DNA from: CAVQSS01 sp963746605
Lineage (GTDB): Bacteria > Desulfobacterota > RBG-13-43-22
Direction: 5' to 3'
DNA length: 64,000 bases
Assembly: GCA_963746605.1 (NCBI GenBank)
Contig: CAVVCH010000051.1
Span: 62,001 to 126,000 of the forward strand
In this document: in pieces, positions 27,060 to 35,160 of the stretch
How the letters are laid out: each line of letters starts with the position of its first letter
Position numbering within the stretch: position 1 is the stretch's first letter
The notes under the pieces: model-generated
What the model saw: the letters and a program-made list of their open reading frames with translations, nothing else
Databases searched by the model: none
Told to the model about the DNA's origin: nothing
Made by a program: the position numbers and the translations under genes

Positions 27060-28504
27060 TCAAACCCGTCTCTGGATTACCTCTCCCTCAGCGTCGATGA
27101 TGACGATGGAAAAACCGTTATTGCCTCCCAGGCAATGAGTGGCACAGGAAATTCAGGGATCGTAGGCTCGGACCGCCATTTCCACCCGATTCAGGATGCC
27201 TTCGTTGACCACTCCTCCTTTGATGAGCGTTCGAGCCGCCTGATTGACGCTCATATGAATGGGACCAAGATTATGGGTGGTTCCCACAATGAGATTGGCC
27301 CGACTGATCAGCCCATTGTCGTCCGTCGAATAATCGTGGATGAGAGTCCCACGGGGCGCCTCCACGCAACCTACCCCCCGCCCGGCCTTAGGTTCCACTT
27401 TCGCTCTTATGTTGGTTCCGCAAATCTCCGGGTCATCGAGAAGCTCGATGGCGTGCTCATAGGCGTACACATCTTCAATCAGACGGGCCCAGTGATAGAG
27501 AAGCGTCGCCTGCGCCGGCCTGCCGAATTTTTCCCGGAACTCCTCCAATTCCGCTTGGGCTCGCGGGGTGCCGATCTTATCGGCCACGTTGATGCGCGCC
27601 AGGCAGTTGGCCCGGTAGATTCCTTTCGGGTTTTCGTAGTCGGCGGAGAACCCCTCATCCCACGAGCGTGCATAAGGGAACTTTCCATAGGAAAACGGCA
27701 CAACAGCTTCGCCGATGTATTCCGTGTAATCCTGGATATCAAATTCCACAAAAGACCCGTCCGGCTTCATGAGGCGAATCTTGCCTTCATAGAACGCGAG
27801 CTTTCCCTCGTCATCCACCGTGCCGAGAAACCCTGTCTTGATGACACCCAGCGATGCCACGGCATCCAGGTAGTTGGGAAAAACCTGAGTCTTGGCGAAC
27901 TCGAGGGTGAAACTCGCAAAATCCAGGAGTTGTGTCAGTTTGGACTTGAAGTCCTGCCGTTCCTCCTCCAGCATCGGTCTGCAGAAATCCACCCGTCACG
28001 CCGGCGTGGGGATGGATCGCCTTGCCCCCGACCTTCTCGAGGATCATCTTGGTCATGTAGCGTGCTTGCACCGCTTTCGTGGCCAGCTCTGGGTTCGCCT
28101 TGGCGACTCCTATGACGTTTCGCACCGCATAGTCGGCGTCCGGTCCCATGACGAAATCCGGCGCAGCAAGGAAGTAGAAGTTGAGCAGTTTGTCTTCCGC
28201 GTGGGAGACCGTCTGCACAAACTCCCGCAGTTTCTTCGCTGCCGGGGGAATGGTCACCCCGAAGCAAAGGTCCACCGCCTTGTTGGAAGCGAGGTGATGA
28301 TGCCAGGGACAGATGCCGCAGATGCGGTTCACAATGCGCGGGACTTCTTCCGCGGGCTTTCCCTCGATGAACTTCTCAAATCCTCTCAGGGACATGAAAT
28401 GCACTTTGGTGTCTTTCACGTTCCCCGCATCATCCAGGTGTATGTCGATAGAGCCGTGCCCTTCGATGCGTGTGATGGGGGCGATATTGATCACCTTGCG
28501 ACAT
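27060..28504 (-). CDS. mvhA: [NiFeSe] hydrogenase large subunit (MvhA/VhuA-like), with UGA read as selenocysteine
   Basis: Catalytic subunit of a group 3 hydrogenase that would split H2 and feed electrons through MvhG and MvhD to HdrA. The N-terminal nickel site is RICGICPWHHH. The C-terminal site reads Asp-Pro-UGA-Ile-Ser-Cys-Ala-Thr-His: the UGA (27153-27155) stands exactly where the first Cys of DPCxxCxxH is expected, and the same frame runs on 30 codons to a stop at 27060, giving the extra tail that an endopeptidase removes. A SECIS-like hairpin follows at 27120-27136. The start is likely ATG 28504, one base after the mvhG stop, with an indel three codons in; another indel lies near 27986 (GGATTTCTG for GGATTCTG). 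Without Sec the enzyme would lack a nickel ligand. Confidence 0.9.
27120..27136 (-). promoter_or_regulatory. SECIS-like hairpin in mvhA
   Basis: In the mRNA ATTGCCT-GGG-AGGCAAT forms a perfect 7-bp stem with a 3-nt loop, separated by 16 nt from the in-frame UGA at 27153-27155. The distance and a G at the start of the loop match bacterial SECIS elements bound by SelB. It encodes Cys-Leu-Gly-Gly-Asn. Confidence 0.8.
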
Positions 28505-28505
28505 A

Positions 28506-29448
28506 TTACTGGGCCTCCTTCCGTTTTCTTCCAGGCCGAAGCAGACCGTGTGCCCCGGAGAATCGTAAGAGCGAAACGTACTCGGGTAGGGAGTTGATAT
28601 CAATTCCATTGGACGCCAGGGCATTGAGCATGTCCAGGAGTTGGTTGCCATCCTGCTGGACGGGCCCATAACAGCCACGGCATGGCACGCGGGCAATGAT
28701 ACACCGAGGGGTTACCTTATCCCCCCCGCATCCGGCCCTCGTGACCGGCCCCATACACAGAAAACCCTGTTCGAGCAGGCAGCGCATTTGGTCCAGTGCC
28801 TCATCGGGTGCCTTGTAGAATGGCGCCTGCAGGAACCGGCGGAGCTGCTTCACCTGTCCTTTCCCCTCTCGTATCGTCGGGCACGTGTCGCAGACGCTTT
28901 TCTCCGGGAGGGCGAGCGGAATGATTCCGAGCAGTCCGGCGAGGACGTTGAAGACCAGGTCCGGATGGGGAGCACATCCCGGCAGGTAGACGTCCACTTT
29001 GATTTTTTCGTCCAAAGCGTAACACGCATCCAGGAAGTGGGGCAAACCCTCACTGGGGAGAGAATCGGGTTTGTCTGTGGTTTCGGTGGAATAATACCGG
29101 TCCAGGATTTCCTGGGTGTCGTAGGAATTGGCAAGAGCCGGGATTCCACCGTGGGTTGCGCAAGTGCCGAAGGCCGATGATGAGCTTGCACTGCTTGCGC
29201 ATCTCCTCGGCCACTTCCAGGTGCTCCCCATTGCGGATTCCACCACTGATGATTCCCACATCCGCCTCAGGGATGTGGATGTGTTTTCCATCTCCCAATT
29301 GCCCGTAGTATTTGTGGTCCATGAGCACCGGGATGTGGACGAACTCGACCAGCTCAAGCACCTTCAGGAGTCTCTCACCCAAATCCACTATGGAGATCTC
29401 GCACCCTGAGCATGCGTTCAACCATTCTTCCGCCACTCTGACTGCCAT
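28506..29448 (-). CDS. mvhG: F420-non-reducing-type hydrogenase small subunit (MvhG-like), frameshifted once
   Basis: The electron-transfer subunit of the hydrogenase, carrying three iron-sulfur clusters. From ATG 29448 it shows the proximal-cluster cysteines NACSGCEISIVD, then GIISGGIRNGEH. A one-base slip near 29172 separates this part from GTCATHGGIPALA, PGCAPHPDLVFNV, VCDTCPTIREG and the medial/distal ligands FLCMGPVTRAGCGG and PCRGCYGP. The joined length of about 314 residues fits the family. It lies between mvhD (225 bases upstream, with a dispersed repeat in the gap) and mvhA (1 base downstream). All cluster ligands are Cys, with no UGA at these places. Confidence 0.85.
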
Positions 29449-29586
29449 ACAACCACCTCATCCATTCGGTGTGCATAGGGTGCCTCGATGAGGGATGGAG
29501 GATCATGGACTCCTCCCAAGTACATTCCCTCCTCAAGGGCTTTCGATCAAGACCGCCCTATTATTGCAAGCCATGGTCACCGTATT

Positions 29587-29656
29587 GTCATTCTGAGCGT
29601 CAGCGGCGAATTCTGTCAAGATGCCCCGCCTCGCCCGGTATGACATTTCAGAATCA
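29587..29656. repeat. Dispersed inverted repeat (GTCATTCTGAGC type) between mvhD and mvhG
   Basis: The gap holds GTCATTCTGAGCGTCAGCGG (29587-29606) and, about 45 bases on, GACATTTCAGAATC. ATTCTGA (29590-29596) pairs with TCAGAAT (29648-29654). It resembles the element at 11962-12033 and belongs to the same class of intergenic repeats. Its presence inside the operon suggests later insertion or a processing site. Confidence 0.5.
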
Positions 29657-29674
29657 TCTCGACGGCAACTGGTC

Positions 29675-30109
29675 TTAGGCCGCTTCGGCCTTTTTTTCAC
29701 GCAGAGGATTCGGCCCCAGTGCTTGAATGTCCCCTATGAATCTGGTAACCACTTCTGCAAATCTCGGAGCCTCCGCCGAGGACACCCATTCCACGCGGAA
29801 CCGATCTGGTTCGATCCCGCAGTTTTCGAGAGCTATCCTTACTACCCCTTGCCTCGCATATAGTCTTTTGATTACCTTCCAGGTAATGACATTCTCCCAG
29901 GTGTCAACCAACCACCAGAACGCCATCGGCGCCCTTTTTGAGGGCATGGACGATCAGATCAGGACCCACCATACCGGAGCACATCACCCGGACTAACCCG
30001 CAGGTTCGGACGGATACTGCATACGACTGACCCCAGCCAGGTCAGCAGCAGCATACGCTCACCACGTGCACAGAAATCCTATGATGACCGGCTTGAAATT
30101 CTCAGACAT
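29675..30109 (-). CDS. mvhD: MvhD-like electron-transfer subunit with two UGA (selenocysteine) codons, frameshifted
   Basis: The [2Fe-2S] adapter that carries electrons from MvhG to HdrA. It starts at ATG 30109 (Shine-Dalgarno AAAGGAG). Codon 17 is UGA (30059-30061) in FLC-T-W-UGA-AYAAADLAG, where the second operon copy has FLCNWCAYAGADLAG. A second UGA (29904-29906) lies in GVLVVG-UGA-HLGECHYLEGN, where MvhD proteins have GGCHPGDCHY. Both UGAs therefore replace conserved cysteines, and both have hairpins after them. Two indels, near 30000 and 29868, break the frame; the tail (CGIEPDRFRVEWVSSAE) is normal. The second UGA position is shared with the other mvhD copy. Selenocysteine is known in VhuD of methanococci and in BamF, a related protein of benzoyl-CoA reductase. 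Confidence 0.85.
29871..29887 (-). promoter_or_regulatory. SECIS-like hairpin for the second UGA of mvhD
   Basis: In the mRNA ATTACCT-GGA-AGGTAAT forms a perfect 7-bp stem with a 3-nt loop, again 16 nt after the UGA at 29904-29906. Shape and spacing equal those in mvhA and the other mvhD. Confidence 0.8.
30027..30045 (-). promoter_or_regulatory. SECIS-like hairpin for the first UGA of mvhD
   Basis: In the mRNA CTGACC and GGTCAG pair around the loop TGGCTGG, beginning 13 nt after the UGA at 30059-30061. The loop is larger and the stem shorter than in the other four, but it has G residues near its start. Confidence 0.6.
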
Positions 30110-30179
30110 CGAAGGGAACTCCTTTCTTTGGATTTTCCATCAGTGGCCGATTTCGGCCGACTCGATTCCTTGGTTCACT

Positions 30180-33100
30180 CTAAATTTCTTCAAGAGCAGC
30201 ATCGACCTGAGCGCTGAGCTGTTCCTGAGTAAATCCCTTAACCATCCACGCCACCCTTGGGACAGGTCGCCGCACACACCCCGCATCCCTTGCACAGGAT
30301 GTTATCGACTTTTCACCCGCTTGTGGATGCGGTCTCCCTCCTCGTACTCCTCCAACTGGAGGGCATAGTAAGGGCAGACATCGAGACACAGGGCGCACCC
30401 GTCGCACTGCTCGGTGATGAAAGAAACCAGGGCGCTCGTGACGAGTTTGTCCTTAAAGAGCACCGTGCTGGCCCGCGATGCCGCTCCCAGCCCCTGCGCC
30501 TGGGCCTCGAAACCGTTGCCGGATAGCGTGCCGTGCCGCAAAGGAAGATCCCGTCCGTCGCAAAATCCAGCGGACGCAGCTTGGCATGTGCCTCCATGAA
30601 GAAGTTGTTCTGATCGATGGGGAGTGCGCATCAGATTCGCGAGTGCGGGCGCATCTTCCGGGGCAACCAGCGGCGTGGAAAGCACCACCAGGTCGTAGGG
30701 AATCTCTTCCATTTCTCCTACCAGCGGTTGATAGACTTGCACCACGTCCTCTTTAACCACCGGTGGTCGCTCCACGTCGTAGACGTCGAATCGAACACCC
30801 TTTCCGCGCGACTCCCAGAGCATCCGTTCGTTTTCCGTCCCGTACATCTGGATGTCGCGATAGAGGATGTGCACCTGGGCTTCCGGATTCCGTTCCTTGA
30901 TGTAGAGGGCATTCTTCACCGCGGTCAGACAGCAGATCCTCGAACAATAGGTTCGCTCGGGGCAACGTGCGCGCCCACACACTGGATCATCACCACGCGC
31001 TTGGCATCGAAGGAGCCATCGCGAAGCTTTTCCTCCAGTTCGATCTGGGTGATCGACATTCTCGGCCGTTGTAGCCGAACTGGCCCATCCGGCTGCAGAG
31101 GCACCGCCCCGTGGCCACCACGATACAACCGACCACCTCCTGGGTCTCCGCTCCCTTCTTGTCACGGATGGTCACCTCATAATTGCCGATGACCCCGCCC
31201 ACCGCAGCTACCTCCGCTCTCCAGCATGGTTTTCAGTCTCGTTTTCAAGGGTACCTGCTTGACCAGATCCTGAACGAGACTCTGAAGCCCTTTCCCCTCG
31301 GGGGGCTATCCGGTTGATCCGCCGCAGAAGGCCTCCCAGTTCGCGGTTCCTTTTCCACCAGAACGACATCGACCCCCATGTCGGCCAGGGCCCCCGCCGC
31401 GGAAAGGCCTGCCACGCCCCCGCCGATGACCAAAGCCTTGCGCACCAGGGATGACTCGATGTCCTGCTGCGGCTCCAGGAAAGTGGCTTTGGCCACTGCC
31501 ATCCGGATCAGGTCCATGGCCTTGTCGCTGGGCATGCCGCCTTTTCCTGCATGTGGACCCAGGAACACTGGTCGCGGATGTTGGCCATTTCGAACAGATA
31601 GGGATTCAATCCGGCCTCGGCGCAGGCGCTCTTGAAGAGAGGCATGTGGGTGCGAGGCGAACAGGAGGCCACCACCACCCGAGTGAGCCCCTGCTCCTTG
31701 ATGGCGTTCTTGATTTCGGCAATGCCGGCTTCGGAACAGGTGTAGAGATTGTTCTTGGCATAAACCACGGTGGGCAATGTCGCCGCATACTTCGTCAGCG
31801 CCTCACAATCCAGGTAGCCCAGCAATGTTCGATCCACAATGGCAGACAAAAACGCCCGATCCGTGGCTTCCTGAGCGTCCGAGCTCTTCTGACTTCTTCC
31901 GTATTTCCACTCATTCGACTTGTTCTCCTTCAGGAGGCGAGACGCTCGGTCTCAGAACCTGACAGAACCTGAGCCGCCTCGAGCGGCAGCGCTGCTGGCC
32001 TGAGCAACCGATTCCGGAATATCCATGGGACTGTGCGCACAGCCGCAGACAAAGACGCCCGGCCGGGTGGTATCCAAGAGGCGGATAAGAGGCCGTCTTG
32101 AAAAACCCAAACTCGTTCAATTGTAATGCCCAGAAGTTCCGGCCAACCGCTCCACGCAGCGCTCGGCTCGCAGGCCGTGGCCAGGATCACCAGGTCCACC
32201 GGCAGACTGGTGAACGCTGGCGCTCTTTGGTGTCTTCGTACCAGATGATGGGCGTGTGATCCTTGTCTTCGGTGATTTCCGCCACACGGCTGCGGATGTA
32301 ACTGAATGCCGGCTTCGTGCGCGCCACGGTTGCGGTATTCTTCGAAACCCTTCCCGACCGCTCGGATGTCCATGCCGAAGATATAGACCTCGGCTTCCTT
32401 GTCGTGCTCCCGGGCGATGATCGCCTCCTTGATGGCGTGCATGCAGCAGAAGCCGGAACAGTATTTGTTGAACCGAATGATCGCGTGATCCCACGCACTG
32501 GATGAAGGCAAGGCGATGGGCGCCGACTCGATGCGGTCAATTCTCTCCTGCAGTGCCTCCAGCTTCTCCGTTACCGTCGCGATAGGTCTGCAACTGCTTC
32601 GGCCCACTTGTCGTAGTCCTCGTCCTTTCCCCGCAATTCGCCGGCTTCGTATCGAAGGTAGAATGGTATCGGACGCCATGCTGAAAATGCTTTTCAAAAC
32701 GTTCCAGAGCCTTTGCCGCCTTCTGCCGGGTCTTTTCCACCTCCGGCAGCGAGGCCTCGAGCGTCAAGATCCGTCAGGACGGTACACATGCCCGTGAGTG
32801 GGACCGCTGGCCGAAAGGAACCGCTCGAATTCCAGGGCCGTGACCACGTTGGGGAGCCGTCCGTAGCCGTACTCCGGAATCTTCCGGGCATCGAAGAGGT
32901 CGTAGCCGGTCGCGACGATGATGGCCCCGACTGGGACATCGAGGATCTTTTCTTCCTGCTTGTAATCGATGGCCCCCGCCTGACAGACCTTTGGGCAAAC
33001 ACCGCACTTCTTTCCCGGCTGGAAATTGCGGCACTGGGTGGCGTCGATGGTGTAGGCGGATGGGATGCCCTGAGCGAAGTACTTGTATATGGCCTTTGCC

Positions 33101-33487
33101 TTTCCAAGACCCAGATTGTAGGCATCGGAGGTGACCGTCGGGCATTTCTCCGCGCACGTTCCGCAGCCCGTGCACTTGCTTTCATCCACGTACCGGGCCT
33201 TCTTGCGAACCGTCACGCTGAAAATCGCCGACTTCCCCTTCGACTTTTTCCACTTCCGAGTAGGCCAGCAGCCGAATGTTGGGATGTCGACCGACATCCA
33301 TCAGTTTCGGCGCCAGGATTCAGAGGGCGCAATCATTGGTGGGAAAGGTCTTGTCGAGCTGAGCCATTTTCCCGCCGATACTCGGCAATCGTTCCACCAG
33401 ATGCACCTTAAACCCCATTTCCGCCAGGTCCAGAGAGGCCTGTATGCCGGCAATGCCTCCTCCAATAACCAGTACATCCCGATTCAC
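30180..33487 (-). pseudogene. hdrA: HdrA-like protein with a UGA (selenocysteine) codon, heavily frameshifted
   Basis: A heterodisulfide reductase A-type flavoprotein of about 1,050 residues, the bifurcating FAD subunit. It starts at GTG 33487 (Shine-Dalgarno AAGGAGAT) with DVLVIGGGIAGIQASLDLAE. Codon 56 is UGA (33320-33322) in FPTNDCAL-UGA-ILAPKLMDV, where other HdrA have NDCxxCILxPK; a SECIS-like hairpin follows. Later parts are clear though in shifting frames: CTGCGTCAEKCP, CGVCPKVCQAGAIDY, NKYCSGFCCMHAIKEA, VVVASCSPRTH, a second FAD motif VIGGGVAGLSAAG, YCSRICC, CDGCALCLDVCP and the end CKGCGVCAATCP...GFTQEQLSAQVDAALEEI at 30180. At least ten one-base slips are needed. Typed as broken, but the retained motifs make sequence error likely. 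Confidence 0.8.
33282..33299 (-). promoter_or_regulatory. SECIS-like hairpin in hdrA
   Basis: In the mRNA GGATGTC-GGTC-GACATCC forms a perfect 7-bp stem with a 4-nt loop, starting 21 nt after the UGA at 33320-33322. The loop starts with two G. It encodes Asp-Val-Gly-Arg-His, a conserved HdrA stretch. Confidence 0.75.
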
Positions 33488-33521
33488 GAGTAGGATCTCC
33501 TTCTAATTTTTAGATCACTGA

Positions 33522-34655
33522 TCAGGCAATACATTTCCAAAGAAAGCTGTAAAGGTCCGCTATCGTCAGACTGTGGTCCGTATTTTCCTGAGCACAGACA
33601 AGATGAATCCGGCATTTTGGGCAAGCTGTAATAACCGTCTGCGCCCCGGCTTCCCGGGCCTCCTGAAGCCGTTCATTCTGCAAAGCTTTGGAGCAGTTCG
33701 AGCATTCCATCCAGGCGCTGGTGCCGCAGCAAAGGGCATTTCCGCGGTTCCGCTCCATTTCCACAAACTGAATCCCCTCAATAAGCCGGAGGAGCTCCCG
33801 AGGCGCCTCATAAATCCCGGATCCGCGTCCCAGCCGGCAGGGATCCTGATAGGTGAGGATGCCATTCTCCCGGCCGCCGTTTGCCTTGAAGGTCAGCCCG
33901 GCCTCTTGGAACTTACTGGCAAAAAACTCGGTCAGGTGAAGCACTTCAAAGGGGAGTTCCCCGAAATAACGGGGCATATGATCTTTGAAGATCGTATACC
34001 CTTCGGGACAACTAAAGAGAACTGTTTTAGCCCCGGCTGACCGGATGATCTCAAGATTAATCTCGGCCAGCTTCCGAAAGGTAGCCTCATCCCCGCTCCA
34101 CAAAGCATCATGTCCGCAACAGCGCTCCTCGTCACTGATGACCGGTTCAATACCCAGACGATTCAACAATCCGATGATGCTCTTGGCTACTTCCAGTGCC
34201 CCTGTCCCGGGTTTAATGACCGCTTCAAAATATGGAGCACAGCCCACAAAATAGAAGTACTCTCCGGTCTTCCGGGTCTGACCTGCTTCCCTGGCCCAGT
34301 CAGTGCGCCGTTGTCTGACTTCGCGCGTCTGCAGGGCCGCAATGGCCTGCAGGGTCCCGTGGTGGCTGAACTGCGGCAGAATGCCCTGTTTCCAAGCCTT
34401 CTCACGATGGGCCCGGACAAACCCGGGAAAGTCGATCTGAGCTGGGCAGCGGGCGCTGCATCGGGCACAGGTCAGACAGGACCATAGCTCCCGACCCTGG
34501 ACCACCCTGTCATCCTGGTCCATCAGTGTTCGTTTGATCATTTGGCGCGGAGAAAAAGAGGGCATCATTCTGCTGACCGGACAGCTTCCGGTGCAGACAC
34601 CGCATTCCATACAGAAATCAATTTGTTCCTGACTGAGTTTCATAGTTTTTTCCAT
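33522..34655 (-). CDS. HdrD-like protein (HdrC and HdrB domains fused)
   Basis: A 377-residue iron-sulfur protein. The N-terminal ferredoxin-like part (HdrC type) has two [4Fe-4S] motifs, CMECGVCTGSCP and CLTCARCSARCP. The C-terminal part (HdrB type) has two CCG domains, with cysteines in EERCCGHDALW ... LFSCPEGY and QDPCRLG ... ALCCGTSAWMECSNC, and a final TACPKCRIH. CCG domains hold noncubane [4Fe-4S] clusters that act on disulfides in HdrB. The size and fusion resemble HdrD and BamD of the class II benzoyl-CoA reductase complex. It lies between mvhD and the second hdrA, with gaps of 15 and 34 bases, so it is part of the same operon. It has an intact frame and no UGA. Confidence 0.9.
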   Translation of the reverse strand: MEKTMKLSQEQIDFCMECGVCTGSCPVSRMMPSFSPRQMIKRTLMDQDDRVVQGRELWSCLTCARCSARCPAQIDFPGFVRAHREKAWKQGILPQFSHHGTLQAIAALQTREVRQRRTDWAREAGQTRKTGEYFYFVGCAPYFEAVIKPGTGALEVAKSIIGLLNRLGIEPVISDEERCCGHDALWSGDEATFRKLAEINLEIIRSAGAKTVLFSCPEGYTIFKDHMPRYFGELPFEVLHLTEFFASKFQEAGLTFKANGGRENGILTYQDPCRLGRGSGIYEAPRELLRLIEGIQFVEMERNRGNALCCGTSAWMECSNCSKALQNERLQEAREAGAQTVITACPKCRIHLVCAQENTDHSLTIADLYSFLWKCIA

Positions 34656-34670
34656 CAGGTGTTGGTCGTT

Positions 34671-35144
34671 TTAAGAGGCCGGCAACTCAAGACGAAGACC
34701 CGGCTGCTCCACCGCCAGCGAAGCATCGCTTGTTTCTGCCAGAGGATTCTTCCCCAGTCCTTCCAACAAACGAGTGAAGGAGCGCATCTCTTCAGCAAAA
34801 ACGTTCCCTTCTGAAGCAGAAATCCACTTAAGTCGCAGATACTGTTCATCGACTCCCAATAATTGGAGGACCTTCCAGGTTTCCTCAACCACCTTCTGAC
34901 ACTTTTCATTACCTCCCAGGTAATGGCAGTCTCCGATGTGTCAACCCGAAACCATGACCCCATCCGCTCCTGCCTGATAAGCGTTAAGCAGAAAGGCATG
35001 GTTTATCCTGCCGGTGCACATCAGGCGGATCAGACGAACGTTGGGGGGATACTGCCTGCGGGCTACTCCCGCCAGGTCCGCACCGGCATAGGCACACCAG
35101 TTGCATAAAAAGGCAACGATTCTAGGTTCGAACTTTTCAGACAT
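34671..35144 (-). CDS. mvhD: MvhD-like subunit with one in-frame UGA (selenocysteine)
   Basis: A 157-residue adapter protein, the cleanest selenoprotein here because no indel interrupts it. From ATG 35144: FEPRIVAFLCNWCAYAGADL, YPPNVRLIRLMCTGRIN and GADGVMVSG, then UGA (34941-34943), then HIGDCHYLGGN, WISASEGNVFAEEM and a stop at 34671. The UGA stands at the Cys of the GGCHPGDCHY motif, and the downstream frame continues with family-typical sequence for 89 codons. A SECIS-like hairpin follows at 34908-34924. The normal reading as a stop would leave a 67-residue fragment and an orphan reading frame. It follows hdrA by 16 bases and precedes the HdrD-like gene by 15. BamF of benzoyl-CoA reductase is a selenocysteine-containing relative. 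Confidence 0.92.
34908..34924 (-). promoter_or_regulatory. SECIS-like hairpin in the upstream mvhD
   Basis: In the mRNA ATTACCT-GGG-AGGTAAT forms a perfect 7-bp stem and 3-nt loop, 16 nt after the UGA at 34941-34943. It encodes Tyr-Leu-Gly-Gly-Asn. Confidence 0.85.
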
Positions 35145-35160
35145 AGAAAATCCTTGGATT

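Noticed and set aside
27003..28115. 370-residue plus-strand frame opposite mvhA
   Set aside because: Antisense to a conserved hydrogenase; no motif, and mvhA explains the stretch.
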